Positions 21,190 to 31,045 of a stretch of 64,000 bases of DNA are shown in pieces (positions within the stretch are counted from its first letter, which is position 1; every line of letters begins with the position of its first letter). Made by a program: the position numbers and the translations under genes. Below the pieces are notes generated by a model. It made no database searches. It was not told the origin of the DNA and was given only the letters and a program-made list of their open reading frames with translations. This stretch comes from Zygaena filipendulae (taxonomy: Eukaryota; Arthropoda; Insecta; Lepidoptera; Zygaenidae), in assembly GCA_907165275.2 (NCBI GenBank), contig OU015662.1, positions 751,501-815,500 of the forward strand. The letters are read 5' to 3'.

Positions 21190-24100
21190 TAATTTTGTTT
21201 ATAATTTTAATAACAGCAGTATAATTACATGTAGTTTAGGAATAAACTTTAATATTAAATTATTAGTAGACAGCGGAGCAAACTTATGTGTTGTCAAACA
21301 CGAGTGGATAGAAAGTAATAAGAATTATTTTAATAATATTAAAATTTATAAAGAATTAATATCGATTAAAGGTGTGTGTGGACAATTAGAATCCGAAGGG
21401 TACACATACTTTGATTTAGAGATAGGTGGAATAGTTTTTAGGCAAAAATTTTATATATTTAAAAACTTATCTTGTATGGCTGACGGGATATTAGGCCAAA
21501 ATTTTCTAAGAAAATATAAAGCTATTATTGATTATGAAATGAACACTATAGTTTTGAGAAACAATGATCTATCGGTGACGATTAATATTAACGATATGAA
21601 TAGGTATAGACACATTATACCACCGCGTTGCGAAGTTATTAAACGTATACCTACAAAACATTACGATGATTGCGTAGTTTTAGCAAAAGAGATTTGTAAA
21701 GGTGTTTTCATAGCGGGAATTATCGCAAAACCAGAAAAGGGGTTAATTCCAGTACGAATATTGAACACTACTGATGAAGAATTTAAGTTAGATTTTTCAG
21801 AATTAGAAACATATAGTTTAAATAGTTTTGAATCATGCGATTTTAGCGAACAAAAAATAAATGCTGATCGCGTTAAGTTATTATTTGAACTACTTGAATT
21901 AGATTATTTAAACAGGGAAGAAAGGTTATGCATTGAAAAAATATGTGCAAAATACGCAGATGTTTTTCAACTTCCCGGCGATAAGTTATCTGTCACTAAT
22001 TTATTACAACATTCTATTAAATTGAAGGACAATGCTACTCCAGTGTATATTAAGCCTTATAGAACTCCACATGCTTTAAAAAATGAAGTTCAACGACAGA
22101 TTCAGGAAATGTTAGATAATGACATCATAGAAGAGACCACTTCCGAATGGTCTAGTCCTGTTCTTCTCGTACCAAAGAAAACAAATAAATCTGGCGAGAA
22201 AAAATGGAGATTAGTTATAGATTACAGACAGCTAAATAATAAAATACAGGATGATAAGTTTCCTCTACCGAATATTTCAGAAATATTAGACTCATTGTCA
22301 GGTAGTGTATATTTTTCAAAATTAGACTTATCACAGAGCTACTATCAGTTGTCTTTAGAACCAGAATCCCGAAAATATACGGCATTTAACGTAGATAAAA
22401 GTTATCAAATTTCTATAGATGAAAAATCTCGTAAATTAACTGCTTTTACAACGGATAAAATGTATCAAATGAAAAGATGCCCTATGGGATTAAAAACAAG
22501 TCCCAGTGTGTTTTCAAGGTTAATGACAATCGCTATGTCTGGATTAAATTACAAACAATGTTTTATTTACTTAGATGATTGTATTGTAATAGGAAATTCA
22601 CTAGTTTCTCACAATAGAAATCTTATTAAAGTTTTAGAAAGATTAAGAAAAGTAAATCTTAAATTAAATCCGATGAAATGCGAATTTTTAAGAACTGAAA
22701 TAATGTATTTAGGTCATAAAATTACTTCCAACGGTATATTGCCCGACCCAGCGAAAATAGAAACTTTAAATCATTACCCCAGGCCAACGAACACTGATGA
22801 AGTCAAACGATTCGTTGCCTTTGCAAACTATTATAGAAGGTTTATAAAAAACTTTGCTAATATTGCCTACCCCTTAAATCAACTGTGTAAGAAAAATGTA
22901 ACTTTTGTTTGGTCGCAACAGTGTGAATTAGCATTTCAGGATCTGAAAAACGCTTTAGTGAGCCCACCTGTTTTACAATATCCAGATTTTTCAGAAAATA
23001 ATACATTCAGGTTACAGACTGACGCATCGAAAGTAGGCTTAGGCGCCATACTATCTAATAACAATGGACAAGTTGTAGCGTACGCCAGCCGCAACTTGAA
23101 ACCAGCAGAAACAAGATATCCTATTATTGACTTGGAATTATTAGCGATAGTATGGGCGACAAGACATTTTAGACCTTATTTGTATGGTCGTAAATTTAAA
23201 ATTGTTACTGACCATAAGCCACTTATTTATCTTTTTAACATGACAGATCCTTCGAGTAGATTGACAAAATTTAGACTATATTTAGAAGAATTCGATTTTG
23301 AAATAGAGTATGTCCCGGGTCGAAATAATGCTGCTGCAGACGCATTAAGTCGAATCCCGATAACTTGTTCAAAGTTGAAAGAAATGAGAGAAAATGTAGT
23401 ATCGGTCATTACACGAGCTCAGAAAAAGAGATTAGAAGCTGACGCTCTCAACTCGACATCGTCCTCAGAGAATCCTGCATCTTCTAGGCCTGATCAACCT
23501 AAAGTTGTAGAAATTCTCAAAAAACCAGCAGATACAATTGAATTAGTTATTTGTAAAAGGCAACCACATTTAAAAAATGTAGTAATAAACGCTAGCGATA
23601 CAGGTAACTGTATATTTATGCCTTCGAAATCTACTATTTATCTGATATCTCGATCGTTATCGACTATACCAGTGTTAGCGAGAGAATTAGAAGCTATGTG
23701 TAGAAAAAATAATATTAACGAATTGATAATTTCTCGAAATAAAGAAAATATTTATTGCATAAAGAATTTGGTGAAGGAAATGAAAAACATACCAAATTCA
23801 CCGAGATTACTTGTTATTAATAATATGATTCGAATCGACGATAAAGACGAGAAAACTGTTATTTTAAATGATTTCCATCTATTACCGACCAGCGGTCACG
23901 CGGGAGTTAATAGGATGTTGAATAATATAAAAAAGTATTACTTCTGGCCAGGAATAAGTAACGACGTCATTGAATATGTAAATAAATGCAAACAGTGTCA
24001 AATACAGAAATTTCCAAATAGGAATATAAAGCAGCCAATGGTTATAACAACCACTGCAAATACAGCTTTTGATAGACTTAGTTTAGATTTAATGGGACCC

Positions 24101-24877
24101 TTAGAACAAGATGATTATAATTTTAAGTATATTTTAACGCTTCAGTGCGATTTAACTAAATACGTTGAAGCTTATCCTTTAAGAACAAAGGAAACCGAAA
24201 TAGTTGCTAGAGAGTTAGTTAGAAATTTTATTTTAAGGTATGGTATTCCAAGAGAAATAATAACCGATAATGGAACAGAATTTATGTCCTCTACCATATC
24301 TGAAGTTTGCAAATTATTGAATATAACGAAATTAAACTCTACAGCGTATCACCATGAAACATTAGGATCTTTGGAAAATACACACAAAAGTTTAGGTGCA
24401 TATTTAAGAATTCAGTGTTCAAATAACAAAAACGATTGGAGTAATTGGTTACCCTACTGGTGCTTTTCTTATAATACATCAGTTCATTCAAGTACGAAAT
24501 ATACACCATTTGAACTTGTATTTGGAAAACTTTGTAATTTGCCAAGTAATCTTAAGTCTCAAGTAGATCCTATGTATAATTTTGACGATTATCCATTTGA
24601 ATTAAAATATAGGTTACAGAAAGCCCAAACGGATGCTCATAAAAACCTTTTAGAAAATAAGCAATTAAGGAAATATATGTATGATAAGAATATTAACCCT
24701 GTCACATACAAAAAAGGTGACTTATTGTTATTGAAAAACCAAACTGGTGACAAATTGGATAAAATTTTTAATGGACCATTTAAGGTAATTGAAGATTTGT
24801 GTTGTAACGTGAAAATATTAAAAAATAACAAAGAATACATTGTTCATAAAAATAATACCAAATTATTTCATGTTTAA
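21146..24877 (+). CDS. Pol polyprotein (protease, RT, RNase H, integrase)
   Basis: The pol frame opens after a stop at 21143-21145 and runs to 24877; its first Met codon is at 21374, downstream of the protease active site LLVDSGA (Asp codon 21269). Pol must therefore be made by frameshifting from gag (+1 relation, overlap 21146-21189). Numbering from Met 21374: RT has LDLSQSYYQL (D318) and YLDD (399-402); RNase H has D550, E588, D613 and ADALSR; integrase has H835, H842, C872, C875 and a DD35E triad D905, D965, E1001. A diverged segment is duplicated between RT motifs A and B (residues 322-342 and 343-362), which could impair RT. Otherwise full-length with no stops. Confidence 0.93.
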   Translation, partial: LKRSRQNFFVAKVIDNFVYNFNNSSIITCSLGINFNIKLLVDSGANLCVVKHEWIESNKNYFNNIKIYKELISIKGVCGQLESEGYTYFDLEIGGIVFRQKFYIFKNLSCMADGILGQNFLRKYKAIIDYEMNTIVLRNNDLSVTININDMNRYRHIIPPRCEVIKRIPTKHYDDCVVLAKEICKGVFIAGIIAKPEKGLIPVRILNTTDEEFKLDFSELETYSLNSFESCDFSEQKINADRVKLLFELLELDYLNREERLCIEKICAKYADVFQLPGDKLSVTNLLQHSIKLKDNATPVYIKPYRTPHALKNEVQRQIQEMLDNDIIEETTSEWSSPVLLVPKKTNKSGEKKWRLVIDYRQLNNKIQDDKFPLPNISEILDSLSGSVYFSKLDLSQSYYQLSLEPESRKYTAFNVDKSYQISIDEKSRKLTAFTTDKMYQMKRCPMGLKTSPSVFSRLMTIAMSGLNYKQCFIYLDDCIVIGNSLVSHNRNLIKVLERLRKVNLKLNPMKCEFLRTEIMYLGHKITSNGILPDPAKIETLNHYPRPTNTDEVKRFVAFANYYRRFIKNFANIAYPLNQLCKKNVTFVWSQQCELAFQDLKNALVSPPVLQYPDFSENNTFRLQTDASKVGLGAILSNNNGQVVAYASRNLKPAETRYPIIDLELLAIVWATRHFRPYLYGRKFKIVTDHKPLIYLFNMTDPSSRLTKFRLYLEEFDFEIEYVPGRNNAAADALSRIPITCSKLKEMRENVVSVITRAQKKRLEADALNSTSSSENPASSRPDQPKVVEILKKPADTIELVICKRQPHLKNVVINASDTGNCIFMPSKSTIYLISRSLSTIPVLARELEAMCRKNNINELIISRNKENIYCIKNLVKEMKNIPNSPRLLVINNMIRIDDKDEKTVILNDFHLLPTSGHAGVNRMLNNIKKYYFWPGISNDVIEYVNKCKQCQIQKFPNRNIKQPMVITTTANTAFDRLSLDLMGPLEQDDYNFKYILTLQCDLTKYVEAYPLRTKETEIVARELVRNFILRYGIPREIITDNGTEFMSSTISEVCKLLNITKLNSTAYHHETLGSLENTHKSLGAYLRIQCSNNKNDWSNWLPYWCFSYNTSVHSSTKYTPFELVFGKLCNLPSNLKSQVDPMYNFDDYPFELKYRLQKAQTDAHKNLLENKQLRKYMYDKNINPVTYKKGDLLLLKNQTGDKLDKIFNGPFKVIEDLCCNVKILKNNKEYIVHKNNTKLFHV

Positions 24878-24971
24878 TATTAATATATAACCATAAGTAA
24901 TTTACATTAAATAATTAAGATATAAAGAAAATGTATTAGTTTAAACGTCAACATTCCTTAATGCAATTCCT

Positions 24972-25012
24972 TTTAAAGGGGAGGGGTGTAACGGCAACTT
25001 TTTGAGGGGAGG
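24972..25012 (+). promoter_or_regulatory. Polypurine tract(s) of the gypsy-type element
   Basis: GAGGGGAGG abuts the 3' LTR at 25004-25012, where plus-strand DNA priming is expected. A second purine tract, AAAGGGGAGGGG, lies at about 24976-24987. Confidence 0.7.
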
Positions 25013-25172
25013 TGTAGTGTATGAACAGTTGCACACACACAGTGAATTAAGGTTTGCTGACATAGAATTAATTAGCCTATAAATTGTTGTACATTTTAAA
25101 TAAACGTGGACTTTTATTATTATCACCGGCCGAGATGGTTTTATTTGTCTCCTCGTTGCACCAGCCATTACA
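25013..25172 (+). repeat. 3' LTR of the gypsy-type element
   Basis: 160 bases, TGTAGTG...CATTACA, one difference from the 5' LTR, followed by the duplicated CGTG. Confidence 0.93.
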
Positions 25173-25231
25173 CGTGATTGAGTAACAAACATCCAAACAT
25201 CCACACTTTCACATTTTTAATATTAACAGGA

Positions 25232-25630
25232 TCACAAATTTTTCGCACAATGATAAGGTACAGGCAATATAGGTAGATATAACAAAAAAATCTCCTAAAA
25301 TGTTCGGGGAAATGTCAGTCGATTAGGGCGAGAGAAAAGTGTAGAGAATAAAAGTAATGACCACATTCTACGTCTGATTAGGTACTCTACAGGTACGGCC
25401 TACTAACGGCAGGGATTCTAATTTGAGGTGAAGTATTCTGGAACTGTAGGATGTGAGTGGATACTAAAAAAGTTAGGCAAGGGTATATTGCTCAGAGGTG
25501 TCGAGATAATGTGATTTATACATAGGATTGTAGACAGAACGGGATGCTGTCATGAATTATGGAACATGAATAAGGTATGAAAGACTGTGTGTATGTACAT
25601 GAGCCATAGTACCTATTGTCTACAGGTAGC
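25232..25630. other. No gene seen
   Basis: Mixed sequence with short ORFs only. Confidence 0.4.
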
Positions 25631-25906
25631 TATAATAATAATTTGAGTTGAAGTGTCTGTTTGTGATTTCAAATTAACAGCTTTTCACTAAATGCATACG
25701 AAAGTACGGTACTTACTAATATCAAAAAATCAATTTTTAAAATTTTCTCTACCTCGGTCTGTCTGTCTGTTCCGGCCGAACCGATTTTGACGAAACTTTC
25801 ACTCGCAGATAGCTAATGTTATAAGGAGTAACTTAGGCTACTTTTATCTCGGAATTCCCGCGGGATCTCCGAAATTAACGCAGGTGAAACCGCAGGGACC
25901 AGCTAG
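25631..25906 (+). mobile_element. Helitron-like element, GAAGTGTCTGTTTG subfamily
   Basis: Begins near TTGAAGTGTCTGTTTGTGA and AACAGCTTTTCACTAAATGC, contains (GTCT)n, and ends AAACCGCAGGGACCAGCTAG before T. The same 5' half is seen at about 26727, 45219 and, reversed, near 48354. Confidence 0.7.
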
Positions 25907-26066
25907 TAAATAAATAAATATCTAACACCGTAAGGTAATGTTTTGCGCAATGTCTAGCTGTTACTGCTGTACGCATGTTGGACAGTTTGGAGCACAGAGA
26001 AAATAAATTAAGTAGAGATGACAATATGTAGGCGGGGCAGGCGCGCAATGGTTGCAAACGAAGTTA

Positions 26067-26400
26067 GAATTGAATTGAATTGAATTGATAAACTTTATTT
26101 GACACAACACAAAGATTTACAGCATACGTATACAACAACTAAACATAAGTATAACATGTATTGAGGGTACGCTTCTCAACCGACGGACAGACGCCGCCAG
26201 AGCAAATGCTTGCCCAAAACTTCTTTTGCTAGTATCCCAAGTATGTATATTCTCCACAATATTCCTAATGAAGTGAATTTTGAAAACAGTGATTAAGTAA
26301 AAACGTAACCAAAAGCGTTTAATAAATTTCATTTGCGTTAGTGAATGTTTTAGTGCGTGATGAATAGTTTTGTGTGTGGAAATCACCCGGCGACACAGAT
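26067..26400 (-). mobile_element. LINE 3' end with (AATTC)n-type tail
   Basis: A GAATTGAATTGAATTGAATT run followed by GATAAACTTTATTTGACAC reads on the minus strand as a 3' UTR with AAATAAAGTTTATC and a pentanucleotide tail, the layout of insect LINE ends. Extent and family are uncertain; an 89-codon minus ORF here (26117-26386) has no domain I recognise. Confidence 0.4.
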
Positions 26401-26813
26401 CACTGTTTTCATACTAAACTAAGTTGATGTCGCTTCTATCAGTTATTTTCTGTTCTGTGGTTTGGATACTATCAACTTGAATTTGGTACTCAGAAGAAAA
26501 GAGACGGCCGACTAGTAGAAAGAGATCTACAGAAGTAGCTGTAACTTCAATGTGACGAGGGCGGGGCAGCTGGCGCGGCGCTACAGTGTCGCGACTCCTC
26601 CCACAAAGGAAGGGTTGCGGATGCGCACGAGTCGATGAAAGGACGTACAGTGAAGTGTGAGTGTGTGTATGAAATTATATGTAGATCAACATGAAGATAC
26701 AATCTAGATAATCTAGACACATAAATAAAATTGAAGTGTCTGTGTGTACCTAATTTCAAATTAACAGCTTTTCACTAAATGCATACGAAAGAAGGATTTA
26801 AGAAATTTTGTGA

Positions 26814-27032
26814 TCCTACTAATATTATAAACGCGAAAGTTTGTAAGAATGTATGGATGGATGGATGGATGGATGTTTGCCACTCTTTCATGCAAAAACT
26901 ACTGGATGGATTTAAATGAAACTTTACAATAATATAGATTATACATCAGATTAACACATAGGGTACTTTTTATCCCAGAACTCCCGCGGGAACTCTGAAA
27001 TAAACGCGGGTGAAATCGCGGGCCACAACTAG
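26814..27032 (+). mobile_element. Nested Helitron-like element with (GGAT)n, 219 bp
   Basis: TCCTACTAATATTATAAA after A to GCCACAACTAG; a tetranucleotide run at about 26850-26874. Same subtype as 8327-8553. Confidence 0.85.
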
Positions 27033-27237
27033 TGCCAAATAAAGTTACGTCTATGTCTAAAGTATAAGTATAGGTATACGGTACTAACATAAAAAAACCA
27101 TTTTTCAAATTTTTCTCTGTCTTTCTGTGTGTTCCGGGTAATCTCTGAAACGGTTAGACCGATTTTAACGGAACTTTCACTGCCAGATAGCTGATGTTAT
27201 AAGGAGTAATAAGTTACTAGTATACTTTTATTTTAGA

Positions 27238-27446
27238 CTAGCTGTGCCCCACGGTTTCACCCGCGGTAATTTCGGAGTTTCCGCGGGAATTCCGGGATAA
27301 AAAGTACCCTATGCTCATCTATGTACCCCTGACAACGTGCATGCTAAATTTCATCCAAATCTGTTCAGTCGTTTTTGCGTGATTGAGTAACAAACATCCA
27401 AACATCCACACTTTCACATTTATACTCGTAATATTATTTAGTAGGA
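27238..27446 (-). mobile_element. Nested Helitron-like element, reverse, 209 bp
   Basis: CTAGCTGTGCCCCACGG at the left and AGTAGGA at the right, sitting between A and T of the outer element. Well-preserved common subfamily. Confidence 0.85.
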
Positions 27447-27509
27447 TAAAATAATACTTCCTACGGGAATTACGAAACTCACGCGGGTGAAACCGCGGGG
27501 CACAGCTAG

Positions 27510-28130
27510 TAAGCAAATAAATTTAATAAATAAATTCAGATTTATTGCCAGTGTTTATTCGCCGTGAATTTTATATCTCATTAAACGTACATATTTAATT
27601 AAAGAAGTAACCGACAGAACCAGGTCGGCCCCATTTTGCCGACATAAATCTTATTAAAGCTACACCAAACTCATTCGTCAGAGTTACCGCAAACTTGTAA
27701 GTCCCAAGCAACGGACACAATAGGTATACTGCCCCTTGTAGGGGCTACAACTTACAAGTACCTACTGCACAAGTTAGTCCGGGACAAAACCACTAATAAG
27801 TAAGTTATGCAGTCATGTGGTCACGTAAATTGTCAGGTGAATTCATAAAGCCGAAAACAGAACAGACTGAAGGAGCGTCTACTCATTTTAGTATTAAATC
27901 AAATGAAAACTAGGGATATAGGTACATATGTATGTACATATATAATAAAGCGTAACAGACAGACAGACAGACAGTTACCTTCGCATTTGTATTATTACTA
28001 GGAATTTATTTCTGATTATATATTTAGTCTTCTTAGGCATACCCCGCAACATACTCTACTTTTACTTTTTAAATTATCTTTGAAACTAAGAAATGTAGAT
28101 TGTGGACGGTCTTATTGGTAGTGTGAAGCC
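27510..28130. other. No gene seen
   Basis: AT-rich; a (CAGA)n run at 27959-27974 and a weak hairpin-like CTACAACTTACAAGT near 27746. Nothing coding. Confidence 0.4.
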
Positions 28131-28420
28131 ATCTCCCTTCTACGGCCACCGAAAATCAGCGTCGTGGAACTTAGTGCCACGGCGTAATGCTGAGTGGTAG
28201 CCATTTTGGTACCAACTGTTCTAGTTTAAGACTCACGCTTGTACTTATTTTATCTTTATGGTATCAAATAAACTTTTTTCTATTCTATTCTATTCTAATG
28301 CATAATGCTGAGTAGCAGCCATTTTGGTACCAAATATTCTAGTTTAAGACTCACGCTTGTACTTATTTTATTTTTATGGTACCTATCAAATAAACTTTTT
28401 CCATTCTATTCTATTTTAAT
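28131..28420 (+). mobile_element. LINE 3' end, duplicated in tandem, (TTCTA)n tails
   Basis: Two copies of a ~110-base block, at about 28194-28297 and 28303-28417. Each carries GCAGCCATTTTGGTACCAA-like sequence, TTTAAGACTCACGCTTGTAC, TCAAATAAACTTTTT and a TTCTATTCTATTCTA tail. This looks like the 3' terminus of a LINE, with the second copy either a 5'-truncated second insertion or a tandem duplication. Confidence 0.55.
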
Positions 28421-28994
28421 AATGTCGCCGGATGATTTTCGTATACAAAAGTATTTATTATCACGCTTAAAAACATTCACTAACCTAACGAAATGTATTG
28501 ATCGCCATCCATTTGGTTAAGTTTTTACTTACTCTGTTTTAAAAAATTTATTTGGATTTTTTTTTTGGATTGGTTTTTGTGAAAAATATAGGTACATGGG
28601 ATGCCAAGCGAAGAAGTTTTGGGAAAGTCAGAGCATTCGCAACGGTGGCTCTCTAGTTATTATTTTTTTTTCTGTGGCGAAATACGTATCACTCATTCAT
28701 TCACAGACTGATCACGAAATCTCGAAAACTTACTTCATCCATGATGCCGAAATTGCGCTGGTATATCTTACGCCCACGTTCTACAAAAGATGTGAAAGAA
28801 AGTTTTTTTATAATAATGTAATAAACATTTTTCATTGCTGCTCCACTCCTACTGGTCGTAGCGTGATGATGTATAGCCTATAGCCTTCCTCTATAAATGG
28901 GCTATCTATCACTGAAATAATTTTTCAAATCGGATCAGTAGTTCCTGCATGAGATTATCACGTTCAATCACAAACAAACTCTTCAGCTTTATAA
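28421..28994. other. No gene seen
   Basis: A 95-codon frame at 28596-28883 overlaps common AT-rich repeat-like sequence (TTCAAATCGGATCAGTAGTT near 28925) and has no recognisable domain. Confidence 0.35.
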
Positions 28995-29110
28995 CATTAG
29001 TAATAATAATAATAATCTTTATTTCTATAAATCATTACAATTATTAGACTTACATAATATTGTATCCTACTTAAGCATTATTGTATCCTTTTATATTCTA
29101 ATATTTTACT
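28995..29110 (-). mobile_element. LINE 3' tail with (ATT)n
   Basis: TAATAATAATAATAATCTTT followed by ATTTCTATAAATCATTACAA reads on minus as an AAAGATTATTATTATTA tail after an AAATAAAG signal, typical of a reverse-oriented LINE end. Confidence 0.45.
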
Positions 29111-29689
29111 TAAATTTTATAGCTCAAATATAGGATGTGTATGTCTGTGAAAATGTTTGGATACCCCCATTCTCACAACACGATCTCTGAACTTCTAAAT
29201 TCCTCACTCTGTGGTATAATATTACATAGCACTTATATTTTTTCTCTATAGTATCATTACGTAGATTTTACTGCGATAATTTCTATTGGAATCGTTTAAA
29301 AAGCTTAACTTGCTAGGGTGTTATTTTAACAGCACCATAATTAAGTTACACCGACAACGATTTCGTCACAAAAGCTGGGCGATAGGTATCTGCGATCGTT
29401 CAACTGCAATACAGCGACGATTACTCGACACAAAGAATTAAAACACAATGGGTGATGTAATTCGACTTCCATTCAAGTATAACGTTTTATGATTACGACG
29501 CGCCGCCATAATATTTGTAACGTGAAACTTTTGGGAGGTGTGAATATTGTGTTGGGTAACGAGCTCGGATTGTACGATTAGTGGGACAAATAAATTATTT
29601 AATAGCTTTTTTAGAATTTGATTACAGAGCTCTGTCGCTCAGCCATATCGCAAGGAGAAGGACATAAAACTAAAAAATAGGTAGGTAAA
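29111..29689. other. No gene seen
   Basis: AT-rich with scattered CG motifs between 29360 and 29560; no credible ORF or known repeat. Confidence 0.4.
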
Positions 29690-29890
29690 ATCCCTTTACA
29701 TTATAAATGCGAATACGAGTTTATTTGTGTTTGTTTATTACGCTTTCACACCTTAATATGATCAACCGATCATCATGAAATTTTGCATACACGTTGTCAG
29801 AGATACAGAGAAGGACATGGAATACTGTTTATCCCGGAATTCCCGCGGAAACTCCGGAATTAACTTGGGGAAACAGTGGGGAACAGAGTA
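29690..29890 (+). mobile_element. Helitron-like copy, degraded 3' end
   Basis: TCCCTTTACATTATAAATGC, GAAATTTTGCATACACGTTG, CAGAGAAGGACATGG and AATTCCCGCGGAAACTCC are in the family order; the 3' end reads GGGGAACAGAGTA, with CTAG lost. Confidence 0.65.
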
Positions 29891-30002
29891 TGTAAACAGG
29901 TCGATTTCGCCGAGTCAGCCAAATACATATTTATCAAAGATCGTAATATTATAACTCCGTGATATTTATTTTGAAGTTACGTGAGTATTTGAAGTTCCCC
30001 TT

Positions 30003-30230
30003 TTTAAGCGACTTTCAAAAAAGGAGGAGGTTCTAAATTCGATTGTTTTTTTTATATCTTTGTTACCTACGCGATTACTCAAAGACGGCTGGACCGATTT
30101 TTGGTTTTCTTTTTTAATTCTAAAAAGTATGGGTGATCTCCATGATTAGTTCGGAGACGAATTTCAATTGATATTTCATCTTGCGAATAAAGATACTTTT
30201 TCTTTTTTAGATTACGCATAAATTTGAATA
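30003..30230 (+). repeat. Fragment of the GACTTCCAAAAA terminal-repeat family
   Basis: GCGACTTTCAAAAAAGGAGG, then AGGTTCTAAATTCGATTG and ACTCAAAGACGGCTGGACCG match, in reverse, the terminal 120 bases of the element at 53743-55316. Confidence 0.5.
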
Positions 30231-30348
30231 ATGTTTTTTTTTATTTTTATTTTGGTTAATTAATTTAAATACAGTTCGAATATTGAAAATCTTGATTTCT
30301 CTTTTAGGTTTTTCAAATAGGAATTTATTCTTTGAATAGCAATAAAAA

Positions 30349-30662
30349 TCTATACTATAATAAAAGAGTAGAAGCCACGATTTTGTACATTGAATATTTT
30401 TACCTAAAATTGAGAGGGGTGATAAAAGAAGAGTAACCAACCACAAAAAAAGAGTTTTTAAAATTATTTTCTGTCTGTCTATCTATCTGTCTGTTCGCGA
30501 TAATCTCCGAACCTACAGAACGGATTTTCATGAGGTTTTCACAAGTAGATTAAGCTAAACCTGGAGCTACATATAGGCTTTGTTTCATTTAAATCGGATG
30601 TTAGGAAAAAAAGTTGTCATACAAAAACGTTTCATGCGGGTGAAACCGCGGGGCACAGCTAG
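30349..30662 (+). mobile_element. Helitron-like element, 314-bp subfamily
   Basis: TCTATACTATAATAAAAGAG to AAACCGCGGGGCACAGCTAG, between A-rich flank and T. Near-copy of 6455-6758, including GAGAGGGGTGATAAAAGAAG and the TCTG run. Confidence 0.85.
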
Positions 30663-30695
30663 TGATTAATACGATTAGTAAATACGTAGGTATTA

Positions 30696-30925
30696 TCTAA
30701 TATATATAAATCACGTGTCACGTTGTTTGTCCGCGATGGACTCCGAAACTGCTGAACGGATTTTGATAAAATTTTGCAACCATTCATAAAATGGTCCAAC
30801 TTAAAAGATAGGATAGTTTTTATCCCGGAATTCCCTCGGGAACTGAAGGACATAGAGTACTTTTTTCCCGCAACCTCCGCGGGAACTCCGAAATTACCGC
30901 GGATGAAATCGCGGGGGACAGCTAG
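30696..30925 (+). mobile_element. Helitron-like element, 230-bp subfamily, copy 1
   Basis: TCTAATATATATAAATCACG to ATCGCGGGGGACAGCTAG, between A and T. By eye about 95% identical to 44820-45049, with identical length and ends. Confidence 0.88.
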
Positions 30926-30979
30926 TATATATATAAAATTACATTCTCGAAGTTAAAATTTTCAAAATATGTATTAACT

Positions 30980-31045
30980 AGCTGTCCCCCGCGGTTTCAC
31001 GCGCGGTAATTTCAGAGTTCCCGCGAGAATACCAGGATAAAATAT
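30980..31045 (-). mobile_element. Helitron 3' end fragment
   Basis: CTAGCTGTCCCCCGCGG plus GTAATTTCAGAGTTCCCGCG; breaks off after about 65 bases. Confidence 0.65.

Larger units (their letters stand above)
19325..25172 (+). mobile_element. Complete Ty3/gypsy-type LTR retrotransposon, 5848 bp
   Basis: Two 160-base LTRs flank a leader, gag and pol. The element is bounded by the 4-base target duplication CGTG (19321-19324 and 25173-25176). The LTRs differ at one base (CACCAACC versus CACCAGCC near their 3' ends), so insertion was recent. Domain order PR-RT-RNase H-integrase identifies Ty3/gypsy (Metaviridae-like). No env-like frame lies between pol and the 3' LTR. Confidence 0.95.
19181..25231 (-). 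mobile_element. Helitron-like element interrupted by the gypsy insertion
   Basis: The two Helitron pieces are 19181-19324 (CTAG, hairpin, body to TTTTTGCGTG) and 25173-25231 (CGTGATTGAGTAAC to the mutated 5' end TCCTGTTAATATTAAAA, read on minus). Joined without one copy of the duplicated CGTG they would make a ~199-base copy of the common family. Confidence 0.88.
26720..27509 (+). mobile_element. Helitron-like element containing two nested Helitrons
   Basis: Outer copy of the GAAGTGTCTGTTTG subfamily in three pieces: about 26727-26813, 27033-27237 and 27447-27509, ending AAACCGCGGGGCACAGCTAG. Comparison with 25631-25906 and 45219-45545 shows the pieces are continuous once 26814-27032 and 27238-27446 are removed. 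Confidence 0.75.

Noticed and set aside
24878..25012. env gene downstream of gypsy pol
   Set aside because: Only ~135 bases separate pol from the 3' LTR and they contain purine tracts, not a coding frame.
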